Counted from the stretch's first letter, positions 47,614 through 60,609 are shown. The stretch is DNA of 64,000 nt from Antedon mediterranea (GCF_964355755.1 NC_092672.1:20024501-20088500); one strand, 5' to 3'. Notes: generated from the sequence alone by a model not told the origin. A program made the numbers and translations.

Positions 47614-50600
47614 TTTCGAAATTCCATTGAAATAGTTCCGGTAAACTTTTCGAAATTCCATTGCCATACTAGTGATCGGAATGTTGTTGTAAACACTTGG
47701 ACTGTCTAAGAAGCATTTCTTCTTTACAAATTCAATCCATTATTAAATTTTACAACAGACTAAGAATCTTTTATCCATTATTTTCCTTACATCTGCATAC
47801 TTTGCTTAATTTGTATAAGCCTCTTGATTGATTTTACATAATAATTTTACAATAGCGTTTTCAGGAGTCTGTTCTCACATAATTGCATTGTCATAAGATG
47901 TTTAAACCACTTAAAACCATTTATTCACCTTTGTTTTATTGTTACCCCCCAATTCTTAACTTGTTTCTTTATATTTACGTTCTTGTACTTTTCTGTTTTT
48001 ACGTAACATTACCAGGCATCTTTTATTACATACAGTACTATTGAATAAACTGATCACATTATGTATCGTTAGATATTCTCATGGACCCTTTTGACAATAT
48101 AGATGCATTCCCATTTAATCACATTATTGATAATGATGAATTCTTGCATGTCATTCACTATTACTTTTGTGACGATAGAATTGACTTTGATAGATTTAAT
48201 TCTTTAATTTTTAACCTTTTTGATATTAATTTTAAAGATGTTATTAATGACAACGATGCCCAATTATTTTCCGAAAATATTGAATCTTGTGCCTATGAAT
48301 ATATCGATAGTCTTAACAACAAATATTCAACACAAGATTATTCATTTAGTATCTTTCATTTAAACGCACGCAGTCTTGTTAAACATTTTAACGATATCAA
48401 TGTATGCGTAGGTGCTATTAACCATGAATTCTCAGCACTATGCTTCACCGAAACTTTTTTTAATCATAATACGCCTTTTTCCTTTTATAATATTCCCAAT
48501 TATAACCTCTTGCATGTTTCACGAGCTGATAGACCAGGAGGAGGCGTTGCCATTTACCTACACCAGAGATTTAAATATATTCTTCGCCCTGATTTATCAT
48601 TTATCATTACTAATGGTTCGGAATCTCTTTTCATTGAAATCGATGCACAACCCAAAAACATAATCCTTGGAGTAGTATATCGTTTGCCTGAATTATCCAT
48701 TAACACATTTAATAAAGATATCTCTAATTTAATTGACACCATTAATAATGAGAAAAAAACAGCATATATTTCAGGAGACTTTAATATTAACTTGTTAAAT
48801 TCCAAAACACATAAAGGTACTTCTGATTTTGTTAATACTTTATTTCAATCAAATTATTATCCTCTTATTACTAGGCCAACTAGAATTACGCGTAATTCTG
48901 CAACTTTAATCGACAATATTTTTTGTAATAATCTATACGATAACATTTCTTCCGGAATTCTATATTCGGACATCTCGGATCACTTTCCTGTTTTCTTGTT
49001 AGTACATAAATCAGAACCTCTCCAACACCTGAAACCTAAATCAAAATATATATACATAAAAAAAGTCAATGATATTTCAATTTCTGCCTTAAGTAATGAT
49101 TTGTCAAATGTTGACTGGACTAGTATTTATAACTCCAATGAACCCAATGAGGCATACGCTTTATTCAACGACATATTTAGTACATTATATAATAACAACA
49201 TTAAAACCACTCGTTCCAGACGAAATATTCGGAAAGAAAAAAAACCTTGGATAACTAAATGCTTAATTAAATCTATCGACAAAAAACACAAATTATATAA
49301 AACATTTCTTATATCTAAAAAGCAAAAGGACAAAGATAAATATGTTAAATATCGAAATGTACTTACCAAAATCCTTCGTACTGCCCAAAAGAATTACTTC
49401 AGTGACAAATTTGAATTCCATAAAAATAACATCCAAAAAACCTGGCAAACAATAAATGGAGTCTTTGGCAAGAAATCTCGTAAACCGTTTCCTTCTCACT
49501 TTATTAACAATGACATTGAATTAAATAATCCTCAACAAATTGCAACTGAATTCAATAATTATTTTACTAGTATAGGGCCAAATTTAGTTAACAAAATACA
49601 TGTGTCGGATAATGATAATTATACTTCTACCCTACCTCGTCCATGTGTGCACTCTCTCTTTCTTAGTCCTGTAACCGAACATGAAGTTGTCAGTATAATA
49701 CTTTCCCTCAAAGATAATAAATCTCCTGGGTTTGATGGGTTTTCCAATAAAATTATTAAACGTGTTTCTAATTTTATATGTAAACCCTTAACTCACATTT
49801 TTAATACTTATTTTCAAACCGGTATTTTTCCTGATTCTTTTAAAATAGCTAAAGTCATCCCTATCTACAAGAAAGAAGATCCTCATCATTTCAATAACTA
49901 CAGACCAATCTCCCTACTTCCTTGTTTCTCAAAATTAATTGAAAAAATAATGCATAATCGAATTTCTTCCTTTTTAACTAAACATAACATTTTATTTAAA
50001 GGCCAATATGGTTTCAGGAAAAAGTATTCAACAGATCTTGCTTTATTAGATATTTTTGACAAAATTACAATTGCCCTGAGTAAAAATGAGTTTTCTGTTG
50101 GCATTTTCCTTGATTTATCTAAGGCCTTCGATACTATTAACCACGATATTTTAATTCATAAACTTTCAAATTACGGTATCAGAGGCCTTCCTTTAAAACT
50201 AATTAAAAGCTACCTTTCCAATCGTGTTCAGTTTACTTCCTTAAATAATTTTAACTCTTCCTATTCCCGTTTAACCTGTGGTGTTCCCCAAGGATCGATT
50301 CTTGGACCACTCTTATTCCTGATTTTTGTTAACGATATACCAAACAGCTCTAAATTACTAAATTTTATCTTATTTGCTGACGACACAAATATTTTTTTCT
50401 CTCATCCTAAATTAAATACCTTGTTTAAAATTGTCAATGATGAGTTACTTAAAGTTTCAAATTGGCTCAAACACAATAAATTAACTCTTAATACATTCAA
50501 AACGAACTATATAATATTTTCTAAACGTAAAATTTCAAATTCTAACACAATTTTTAGGAGTAACCATAGATGCCTCTCTGACTTGGAAACTACATATAAA

Positions 50601-51652
50601 TAAAATCAGTAATCTAGTTTCTAGAAATGTTGGAATATTGAACAAATTAAAACATATCTTCCCTCAAAAAACCTTATTAACCCTTTATAATACTTTAGTT
50701 TTGCCTTACCTTTCTTATGCCAATTTATGTTGGGCAATTACTCTAGATAAATTTAATACGTTATGCCCCTGGACAAGTCTAGAGAAAACTCAAATTGACC
50801 GCCTTTTTAAACTACAAAAACGTGCACTTCGGATTTGCGCGGGAGAATCATTTAGAGCCCATACAAAATTACTTTTTAAAAGATTTAACGTTTTAAACAT
50901 CTATGATTTAAATAAATTACAAGTTGCCTCATTTATGTACCGTTTATCTAACAATTTACTGCCTTCACATTTTAATGCTTTATTTACAAGAATTGACGAA
51001 CGCCATTCCTATAAAACCCGATCCTCTGTTAACAATTATATCCTTGATAATTTAAATGTTAAGGCTCGACGATTTTCTATGTATTATTTTGGTCCCAAAC
51101 TTTGGACTTCACTCTCAAATGAACTTAAACAGAAATCTTCCTTTTCTAGTTTTAAATCTAATTTCAAACACAAAATGGTGTCAGAATATGCTACATAATT
51201 TTTCGCCGATCTTTTATCCTTATTTATTTGGTGGTGATACATGGCATTAAATCCTTCACCCTGGTATTCAATAATCTCCGCTACATTGTATCGTTATACT
51301 TGTTATTATACCATATTTAATTATATTTCATATTGTACTCTAATTGTTATCATTATCCCTTTTATCATATATTATATAATTGCCTGGCTTATCTTAACTT
51401 CTATAATTTAAAATTTTTTTTATTTCTCTATTTTATGTACTTTCACTATTATATATTCATATTTTAGTCTACTCTGTAGCAATGTTAGTATACTTAGGCA
51501 CACGGGAGTCACGACTTAAAGTTCAGTGAACTTACTGTGACTTCCATCCACCCACATTTAATATATGTTATGTAAATGTAAATGATATATATATATATAT
51601 ATATAAGTGAGTGGAAAAAATAAATAAACGAAACGAAACGAAACGAAACGAA
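47614..51652 (+). mobile_element. Nearly full-length CR1-like LINE inserted in copy B
   Basis: Absent from copy A, where TTTTAAACT continues directly into GATAGGAAGATT. The 5' end has a tandem repeat of AACTTTTCGAAATTCCATTG (47610 and 47643), like duplicated 5' UTR units of full-length LINEs. The 3' end is a (TA)n stretch followed by (GAAAC)n at about 51625-51652. The length of about 4 kb, complete endonuclease and RT, and the empty paralogous site mark it as a recent insertion. Confidence 0.85.
48081..51198 (+). pseudogene. LINE ORF2 (endonuclease plus RT), single frame break
   Basis: 840 codons from ATG 48081 cover an APE-type endonuclease (FHLNARSL, FTETFF, YISGDFNINL, DISDHFP) and RT (NYRPISLLP, FLDLSKAFDTINHD, GVPQGSILGPLLF, FADDTNIFF). 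The frame breaks near 50548, where KISNSNT is followed in another frame by FLGVTIDASLTW. The normal spacer between these motifs is short here, so a small out-of-frame deletion is likely. The second frame continues to the TAA at 51196-51198. Otherwise intact. Confidence 0.9.
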
Positions 51653-53015
51653 ATTGGAAGATTATGGGTTGTATAATTTATGCTGAGATTTGACCTTATC
51701 GGATATTTTGACATCATGAAGTACTGGTAGTGGGTAGCCGTCCACACCCACCCGTGCTTCATATAAGTTATTTAATATGGGCGTTTAATTTTATAACCTA
51801 TGCTTCATTATTATACTCTGTAGCCATCTGTATTTCAATACTGATCTACACATGCGCACAGCTCGAATCTGAATTAAATGAAAGAAAGAATATTTTCCAT
51901 AATTTGTTATCCAATGAACCATATAATTTTTTAACTTTGCTTTGTTTCATAAGTAAATTTTATTTTTTGAACAGATGTCGGGATTATTCTCAATTTGCAA
52001 TTCAATCTAGAAATTGCATTAGGCGCAGGAGCCCCGGATAGCGTTACGAAGTCGTTAACTCTGTCAGCCCATGGTCAACCCAACTAATGTGTTTTTCCCA
52101 AGGACAACTTATCAATAACTAAACTTTGTCACCACCCATAAGTGTGCTGTTCATTTCCTATTGACCAATGAACACCAATGTAACTGGACCTGAGTTTCTT
52201 GCTATTCGACCTTGGGTGCAAATTATACAATTAATTGATGTTAAGGCCACTGACTACTCTTTTCTGTATAGAAACACTGAATTGACTGAATAATAAGAAA
52301 AGCCTACAATAATTTCTACTACTACTTGATGGTGTTATACAAGAACTATATTAAAAGAATTGAATGTATGGAGAATGAAAAGTTAAACGTTATAACTTAT
52401 ATGTAAAACATCACTTAGATGATATCTATCAGATATATCATTTTCTAAAAATTGTTTCATTAGTTAGATTAGAATAGATCACGGAAAACCAATACCAATA
52501 CTGATCTGGACTCGGAAATTCAAAATGTAGCAGGCAACGTTTCACCAATGAAAACTTTCAAGACAAACAAAGTATCATAATTATCATGATATCCATTTTT
52601 ATTTAATAACGATAAATGGATATAAATATTTCGTCTTTTTTGTTATTTTGTGATGGAAAATATATTGAGTGAACATTGGCACTGAGCTTAAATGTTCCCC
52701 GTCCCCTTAATGTCCGCTTTATAGGAGTGTCCCCTCAGTAAAGATTTGCTGTTTTGCCCCTTAATAATAAATTATGATGTCCATCTTATCCTCTCAATTT
52801 TAATGTGCTACACCCGATAATAGAATACACATCTAGCTCGTGTGTACTTTAAAGAACCTAGTACATCTTTCGAGACGAGTGGGGGGTTACCCCGGTGTAT
52901 TATCACAGCCACTGATCACCAACTGGGCCCTCTGGGAGACCAGTCTTTGACTGAAGAGGTTACCCAGTATAAATATATATTTCAATTCAATTCAATAGAA
53001 TAACTGTACAGTAGG

Positions 53016-54384
53016 CTCCCATTTGATGCAATGTGTTACCCAATGTGCTCAATTTGATTGTGCTACCCAAATCCATGCTATCCATTTGAAATAATTTGCT
53101 ATCCATTTGAAAGAATGTGCTACCCGATAATCCGTATAGAATAATGTACAGTACAATTACATATATCCATTTGATTGTGCTACCTAATGTGCTATCCATT
53201 TGAAATAATGTGCTATCCATTTAAAGAATGTGCTATCCATTTGAAAGAATGTGCTACCCGATAATCCGTATAGAATAATGTACAGTACAGTACTATATCC
53301 ATTTGATTGTGCTACCCAATGTGCTATCCATTTGAAAGAATGTGCTATCCATTTGAAAGAATGTGCTACCCGATAATCCGTATAGAATAATGTACAGTAC
53401 AATTACATATATCCATTTGATTGTGCTACCTAATGTGCTATCCATTTGAAATAATGTGCTATCCATTTGAAAGAATGTGCTACCCGATAATCCGTATAGA
53501 ATAATGTACAGTACAGTACTATATCCATTTGATTGTGCTACCCAATGTGCTATCCATTTGAAAGAACGTGCTATCCATTTGAAAGAATGTGCTACCCGAT
53601 AATCCGTATAGAATAATGTACAGTACTATATCCATTTGATTGTGCTACCTAATGTGCTATCCATTTGAAAGAATGTGCTACCCGATAATCCTTATAGAAT
53701 AATGTACAGTACTATATCCATTTGACTGTGCTACCTAATGTGCTATCCATTTGAAAGAATGTGCTACCCGATAATCTGTAGGCTATAGAATAATGTACAG
53801 TACAATTATATCCATTTGATTGTGCTACCTAATGTGCTATCCATTTGAAATAATTTGCTATCCATTTGAAAGAATGTGCTACCCGATAATCCGTATAGAA
53901 TAATGTACAGTACTATATCCATTTGACTGTGCTACCTAATGTGCTATCCATTTGAAATATTGTGCTACCCGATATAATCCTTATAGAATAATGTACAGTA
54001 CTATATCTATTTGATTGTGCTACCCAATGTGCTATCCATTTGAAATAATGTGCTATCCATTTGAAATAATGTGCTATCCATTTGAAATAATGTGCTATCC
54101 ATTTGAAATAGGCCTAATGTGCTATCCATTTGAAAGAATGTGCTACCCGATAATCATAGAATAATGTACAGTACTATATCCATTTGATTGTGCTACCTAA
54201 TGTGCTATCCATTTGAAATAATGTGCTATCCATTTGAAATAATTTGCTATCCATTTGAAAGAATGTGCTACCCGATAATCCGTATAGAATAATGTACAGT
54301 ACTATATCCATTTGACTGTGCTACCTAATGTGCTATCCATTTGAAATATTGTGCTACCCGATAATCCTTGTAGAATAATGTACA
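53016..54384 (+). repeat. 21-bp satellite with higher-order structure, left block
   Basis: The basic unit resembles ATGTGCTATCCATTTGAAATA. Units are grouped with ACCCGATAATCCGTATAGAA and TGTACAGTACTATATCC into higher-order repeats of roughly 100-150 bp, repeated about a dozen times. Because 21 is a multiple of three, long repetitive ORFs appear on both strands; they are not genes. Confidence 0.9.
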
Positions 54385-54389
54385 GTACT

Positions 54390-56027
54390 CTGGGGCGGAT
54401 CCAGAGGGGGGGTCCACGGGGTCCGGACCCCCCCTAAATTTTAAGGGTGCCCTTTTTTTAGAGGTTCAATATTGTATTCGTGTGACATATTTGTGTGTAT
54501 ATTAGTATGCACAGAGTAGGCTACACTAACCCCAAAAATAAAAACAGAAATTTATCACAATGAGCGCGATGTTAAAGTTACGGCGGCCGATCAAAGAGCA
54601 TCGTGAGAGGAGGTGACGCGTGATGATCTCTACTTAAACTTCTAAAAATAGATCGTTTCACATACTACAGAGGGCGCATGTAAACTTTTTACGTTTCAAC
54701 TCCGCGTACGTTACCATGTGCGCTATGTCATTGACGCGATTATTTGTCCATTGGTAAACACATTTTTATGTATTATTATTCTGAAAATAATTGAACTGTA
54801 AACATAATTCTTTTGAGTATTTGTTTATTTACATATCATTCCATCAGATCAACTATTTTTTATTTCCATTACATCCAACCAAACATGTAAAAAATGTAGT
54901 TAAAATATCGTACTATCTAGCGCGTACGACCATACGCGGTAGATTGTTTACTCAAAAATCATCGAACGGTCCTTACACTATTCAGGGAGTTGTAAAATCA
55001 ACTCCCTGCACTATTCAACCTTGTTTTTGTTGTTGAGCCTCTCATGACCTGGGATTTGTTTGTCAAGATAATATAGTTCTACAAGCCATGTGCTTTTTTC
55101 TCTGAGAAATATTTATTATAAGTGCCAAAAAAATCGATATGAAGCCTTTATTATTCAAATCTTTTAAAGAAAAATCACACATACCATAAAGAAGGTTCAT
55201 TTATTTCATTTTTTAAACAATATTTGTGAAAATTACGTGAGGCTCAACTACAAAACCACCATTTTGTGATATAATGTCATCGTAAGCCAATCAAAGCTGA
55301 GCTTTCCCGCGAACGCTTCCCGCGTTCGGCAGAACTCACGGTTGAATGATTTTGGATTCTGGCTATTTGATTGGTGGACGCGAATCACCCACAGCGGAAT
55401 GTTTTCTCTCTCGCGTGTGCCAAGAAGTCACGTGATCTCTCTGTACTGAACGGTACGACACAAATTTAGAGCAATGAATTTGTACGAATTCCGTAAAATA
55501 AACAACTCTATATATTTTATAAACATTTAATAACATATTTTATTGATATTTCCAATGTTGATATATAAAAGAAATTACTATAAAACGTAATTATATGTAA
55601 TTATTTTAGCGAAAAATGGCGCAATTTATTTACAACGTTCGTGGCTAAAAACGATCATTTTCGGCAATGTTTTAGACCCTATATTTCGAAAACTACAACA
55701 AGTCAGATTTTCGTAATTCTTTCTTTATTGGAATATTGAAACAAAATACCAACAGATAATGTTTAAATTGGTTGAAAAATAACAACTTTTAATTTTGCAT
55801 CGTTATCCCTGCTAATAAAGTGTCATTTCCGGCGAACTAGAAAGGTGCCATTTATCATGGATTTTGCGTGCGAGAGTGCCATTTCCGGCCATCTAAGTGT
55901 GTTCTGTAACAAAATTCGCTTCGCCACAACCCCCACCATGGGGGGGCTGTGGCTCAAATACTCAATATCTGATGTGCCCTTTTTATCGACGGACCCCCCC
56001 TCTCAAAAATGTCTGGATCCGCCCCAG
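54390..56027. mobile_element. TIR DNA transposon inserted in the satellite
   Basis: Perfect 15-bp inverted ends CTGGGGCGGATCCAG, with GGGGGGGTCC repeated inside both ends. GTACT lies on both sides (54385-54389 and 56028-56032), a 5-bp target duplication cut from the satellite's own CAGTACTATAT. A hairpin (AGGGAGTTG, loop, CAACTCCCT) lies at about 54983-55006. The right end shares GTGCCATTTCCGGCCATC and CCACCATGG-type sequence with the hAT-like element at 25047. No transposase; superfamily unassigned. Confidence 0.8.
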
Positions 56028-56032
56028 GTACT

Positions 56033-56345
56033 ATATCTATTTGATTGTGCTACCCAATGTGCTATCCATTTGAAATAATGTGCTATCCATTTGAAATAAT
56101 GTGCTATCCATTTGAAATAATGTGCTATCCATTTGAAAGAATGTGCTATCCATTTGAAAGAATGTGCTATCCATTTGAAAGAATGTGCTATCCGATAATC
56201 CGTATAGAATGCACAGTACAGTTATATCATAGTTATATCCATTTGATTGAGCTATCTATTGTGCTATCCGTTTGAACTAATGTGCTGTCTGTTTGAAATA
56301 ATTCAGGTTTTTTTTTTTTAATATGTTTTGCTATCCATTTTAAAC
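56033..56345 (+). repeat. 21-bp satellite, right block
   Basis: Direct continuation of the 53016-54384 satellite after the inserted element. Seven nearly regular 21-bp units (CTATCCATTTGAAATAATGTG), then decay into CTATCCGTTTGAAC and TGTCTGTTTGAAA variants. Confidence 0.88.
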
Positions 56346-58330
56346 GTGCTAAACAAGTTACATATTTGTTGATATAAATTTGCGGTACACCACGTAGGCC
56401 TATATTAGTTCTGAAAAGAACTGTTGAGTTGCTTGACGTTTTTCGATTTAGGCCTACTCCAAAGTCAAAATCTCCAAAGCTATTCCATCATGCCGTATTC
56501 GGGGAATCGCCCACAAGTGTTTTCTCAGAGAAGGGTATGTTCTGTATGGGGTTTTGTATGCTATTTTTTAATAATGTACAAAAAATGAAATGAAAAATCA
56601 TATTAATTATCGGTATGTACGGAGGAAGCTCGAACAAGACGAAGCGCGAAACAAATAAAAGCGCAGCGCGAAACATCTGAAATGATATAGGCTACAATTT
56701 CTCAAAACATGAAAACACAGAATATATTATATTAATATAACTTTTTAATATTTCCAAAGGCTCGGACAAGGAAGAAGGGCCTTAAAAAACTGAATTGCTA
56801 TATGTTAGACCACATTTCCATAACTTTTCAAAACTCATCGAACCCTCTGCTAGTAGGCCTAATTAATATAGGAGCTTATCGCCAAATCATTAGAGAAAAA
56901 AAAAACATGGCATGAAGATGTAATTAATCAAACAACGGCCAAAGAATACCAACAATTTTAATTTAGGTTTCGATTCGTAATTACTAATGTGGTGGACTAA
57001 GCCTAGTTTGAAACTATAGTGACCATTTATTTTAGAAAGAAAGATAGACAAATTTGTTTCCATCTCCATGTTATTGTAATGTTAATACCAAGGCACTTTT
57101 CAATTAAAAATTCTGGCCTAGTATTCTTGCAAGGTCGTCACAGCTCCAGTTACAAAGGTCGTCACAGCTCCAGTTACAAACGGTGATACAAAGTGTCAAT
57201 CATTTGACCAGTGAACAGCTCAGCCCACTGGTAGGATAGTCCTTGAAACCGTCCGTAAAACACATTAATCACTCACATCAGTCATGCCGCTAATGGTTGA
57301 AAACCTCACTTTTTGGGGTTTTCAAACGTAACGCTATCCGGGGCTCCTGCGCCTAATGGACATTGAAATCTAAATCATTCAGTGAAATAACTTACAAAAG
57401 CAGACCTCCCAACTATGCTGATAATGGCGAAAGCAATTTTGAATATACAGAAAAATATTCTGATATTTCTAATCTCTATTAAGACTCTAGATAAGAATAA
57501 AAAGAAAATATGCTAAATATCCGCACAACGTTTGTAATAAATTCATGTATTGTTTAATAATTGAAATATTGTATTTTCCACCATTTGGCATATTTACTAT
57601 GATAAATACCAAAACCTTTACATTTCTAGTAGCGCCCTTTATGGTCTAATGTATTTTTCAAAATATTATAGCGCCCTGTATAGTTTGGACATGATTTCAT
57701 AAAACCTCCCAATGTATCATTTGATTTGTTGAGAGGTGACAAACTTATAACAGCCGATTATATAAACTGAATAACAATGTATTTTACTTTACTGTAGTGT
57801 ATTGTCAGTTATAGGCCTTTTGCTTATTTCATAAAGACAATACACATTAAACAATGATTCGATAAAGATTGAAATGTTGAATCATGAATTCCCTAATATT
57901 ATTGTTGTTGTTGTTGGCGTCTTTGCCGCACCCAAAATTTCCAGAAAAAAGGGTGACTATTTTTGGACCAAAATCACTCAAGCGTGACTTGTGTTTTTCA
58001 CATGGTAATACATGAAATTTGATCACTAAAATGCTTTAAATGTTGCCATTAGTGTATGAAAACATAGGGTTTGCCACAAAAATTGTAATGAATGGACTAT
58101 TAGTTTAGGATATGTGAAAACATGGGTTTTATATTTTATTTGCATTCAAGTGATTGTGTTGGAAAGAGATTAACATCGTTACCATTTTAAGATAGTTAAA
58201 ACAAATTATGTTATAACATGTGAATTATGGAATTATTTTTAAGGATAAGATAAATACAGCGTCACACTTGACATCCTTCTTTCACAAAAAAAAATAATTT
58301 TTAACTTCATGATTGGTTTTTTTTCCACAG
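56346..58330. other. Intron sequence without recognised genes
   Basis: Holds a 23-24 bp doublet (GGTCGTCACAGCTCCAGTTAC, 57131-57178) and the right arm of the 31-bp inverted repeat. Nothing else is supported. Confidence 0.4.
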
Positions 58331-58441
58331 GATGGAAATCCTCCACTATATGAATACCTGATTCAAAGTCTCAACCCTGCTTCAGAAATTGTAAAATTTC
58401 TCATTAAAAAGGATAGTGCATTATTGACATTGCTAAATAAG
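58331..58441 (+). CDS. Ankyrin-repeat exon, third related copy
   Basis: 111 bp (37 codons), acceptor TTTTCCACAG and donor GTAATA, phase 0. It encodes DGNPPLYEYL and ends KKDSALLTLLNK. The same length, phase and closing NK as the exons at 33513 and 47293 suggest an older duplication in the same series. The repeat is degenerate (PPLY for TPLH). Confidence 0.75.
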
Positions 58442-58729
58442 GTAATATGCAGAAAATTGAAGTTGCTTTTCATAAATAGATGTAAAATGCATAACAATAA
58501 TCTCATGGGGACGGTCATTAACAGAGCTTGACTCTGTTTTGAGACGTACACAGACAAAAGTCGGCTTCTTTCGCAGATTAGTGGGCATGTTTGAGAAGTT
58601 TCTGCATTAGAAAGTCTAGGTCTTTAGGTAGCCAATTAAAGAGGATGAACTAAAAACACCGAATCAAAACCTTAAAGGTGCTTACAAGAATGCTTGTTTA
58701 TACTAATATAGCTAACAACTGTTAATGTA

Positions 58730-59165
58730 GTAAAACCTCCAGCTAATGTAGAAACACTAACAGCTTATGTAGTAAATAAAAAGTCAACACCAGCTAATGT
58801 AGAACGGTCAACAACTAATGTAGTAACAAAAATTGCCTCACACTATCGCCAGCTAATATAGAAAATATATATTTTTACAAACCTGTTTAAATCTGTGCAA
58901 ATGCATTTTTTTATTTAGCTATCAGTCTATCCACTTTTGTAAACGACCAATTTTCTAAAACGACCATACATTGTAAGCAAACATTTCTCTTAAGAGAGCG
59001 CTTTTCATAATTGACTACCTCTTGTAAGGGATCACCTCCTCTCATAAAGGACTACTTCTTATAATCGAACACCTCTTGTAAACGACCACCTCTCTTAAAG
59101 AACACACCTCTCTTAAGTGACCACCTCTTTCAAGGGACCACAACCTCTCTCTTAAGGGACAACTT
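58730..59165 (+). repeat. Two adjacent degenerate minisatellites
   Basis: AGCTAATGTAG-like units recur from about 58740 to 58866. From about 58935 to 59165, units of about 20 bp resembling GACCACCTCTCTTAAG recur about ten times. No coding potential. Confidence 0.7.
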
Positions 59166-59278
59166 CAACCACCACAAAAGGTAGGTTCATGGTGATCCAA
59201 ATATACAATTGTAGGGGTTTTCTGTCAAAACAATTGATTAACAGTGCACTTTTATTTATTTATCAAATCCAAACATTT

Positions 59279-59443
59279 AAAAGCTCACTCATATTATGGG
59301 ATAAAGAGGCCTACTTCCCATTATGGGGATAGTGTAGTATGTGGTGAAAATTAAACACAGGAAAGCTCACTCATATTATGGGATAAAGAGGCCTACTTCC
59401 CATTATGGGGATAGTGTAGTATGTGGTGAAAATTAAACACAGG
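59279..59443 (+). repeat. Perfect-looking 82-bp tandem duplication
   Basis: AAAGCTCACTCATATTATGG through AAATTAAACACAGG occurs twice, the second starting at 59362. Near-identity implies a recent event. Confidence 0.85.
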
Positions 59444-59654
59444 AGAGAATGCTATTCTTGCTTCTACATAATAAATAGATCAAAGTTGGTTTATCTGCCA
59501 GCAGTTTTTCTCATTGTTAGTATATTATTACTATTTACGTTTGGATTTATAGATCTTGCCTACTACAGAACAGAGGTAGTGTTTTGGATCTGGGTGTCTA
59601 TCAATTAATATGTCTTTGTAAATAGCTTGTTTAAGTAAATATTTTTGTTTTTAG

Positions 59655-59739
59655 GAAGGAAAGACGCCCGAATCTGTTGTAGAAACAAATGTGTACATAA
59701 CGAAAAAAGAAAAAACTGTGATTTTAAACTATTTTGACA
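59655..59739 (+). CDS. Linker exon between ankyrin repeats and the Roc domain
   Basis: 85 bp, acceptor TTTTTAG and donor GTAAGT, leaving in phase 1. It begins EGKTPESVV, the start of a last partial ankyrin repeat, then a Lys/Glu-rich segment (ITKKEKTVILNYF). It joins in frame to the P-loop exon. Confidence 0.7.
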
Positions 59740-60057
59740 GTAAGTAAAGTTTATAAATATAAATTATGCATTAATCTAAGATAGGTAAACACAGTGCAAA
59801 AGCTTTAGTGTGGTACAGGTGGTCATTTGAAATTATCAATGCTACTACTATAAATTTTACAAAATTGTACTACAGAAACAAACTGTAAGGTGAATATTTT
59901 TATATAAGCTGGTAGACCTTATTTTTCTGGTTCATTACAAATGAATGAAACTACATTCTCTGGATCAGCCCAATCAATAGCATAATTGATATTTATGTAC
60001 ATGGTTGCCACTATTTTATTATATTAATTGAGAGTTGGTTTAATATATTTGTATTAA

Positions 60058-60385
60058 AGATGTGTCCCCCTGAAAAAATAATTCTTAACAAAATGTTTGT
60101 TGAATATGCCATTTTAATGTAACATAATAGTTATCCACTTTGACCAAAAATTGGATCGGAAAAAAAAACTTTAATTTAAAGCAAAAAATGTTCAAATTGG
60201 CTGCCAGCCAATGGGTTTTTGGTTGAATTTAACCATTTATTTTGTCAATTTATAAGTGAAAACATTATTTTTTTTCATTTTTTTTTCTACGGAAGTGATT
60301 ATCTTTATTAAAACTACAAAATAACATATTCAAAGTCTGATTTAATTAATCTTCATTTTTCATGTTTTTGGGGGACAATACATCT
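60058..60385. mobile_element. TTAA-target MITE, 328 bp
   Basis: TTAA at 60054-60057 and 60386-60389. Ends are AGATGTGTCCCCC and, in reverse complement, AGATGTATTGTCCCCC. A diverged inverted copy lies at 42590-42895. No ORF. Confidence 0.7.
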
Positions 60386-60609
60386 TTAATATTATTGTAT
60401 TGCTGGTACTCGAACATAATTTAATATTCTTATTTCCCATGGTTCAAGTTTACCGGAGGTATTATTAAAGTTGATGAGAACTATTGTACTGTATATGGGA
60501 TGACATTTATTTTACTGTTTAATAACAAAATACTGATAATATCAAGCATTTTTAAGGCTTATAGAGGCAGAATGAGATAACAATTAATTTGTTGTCATAA
60601 TAGAATTAG

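Larger units (their letters stand above)
44355..51935. repeat. Segmental duplication, copy B (contains an ankyrin exon and a LINE)
   Basis: Homologous to 26968-34125, interrupted by a LINE at about 47614-51652. The exon, flanking introns and even small features (e.g. the AAATAGAGATGCGGTTATGTT stretch near 46430) match copy A. Copy B lacks the MITE, the 2.8-kb segment and the 73-bp expansion of copy A. Confidence 0.85.
52018..57357. other. 31-bp perfect inverted repeats 5.3 kb apart
   Basis: The 31 bases at 52018-52048 (ATTAGGCGCAGGAGCCCCGG onward) recur in exact reverse complement at 57327-57357. Looser pairing extends outside. The flanks are TTA and TAA. The pair could be the TIRs of one large element enclosing the satellite, or ends of two separate copies. 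The interval holds no transposase frame. The sub-stretch 52049-53015 is otherwise featureless apart from a possible SINE/LINE tail ending in CAATT repeats near 52982. Confidence 0.6.

Noticed and set aside
52987-56275. Repetitive ORFs of 72-77 codons on both strands
   Set aside because: They are translations of the 21-bp satellite, whose length keeps frames open.
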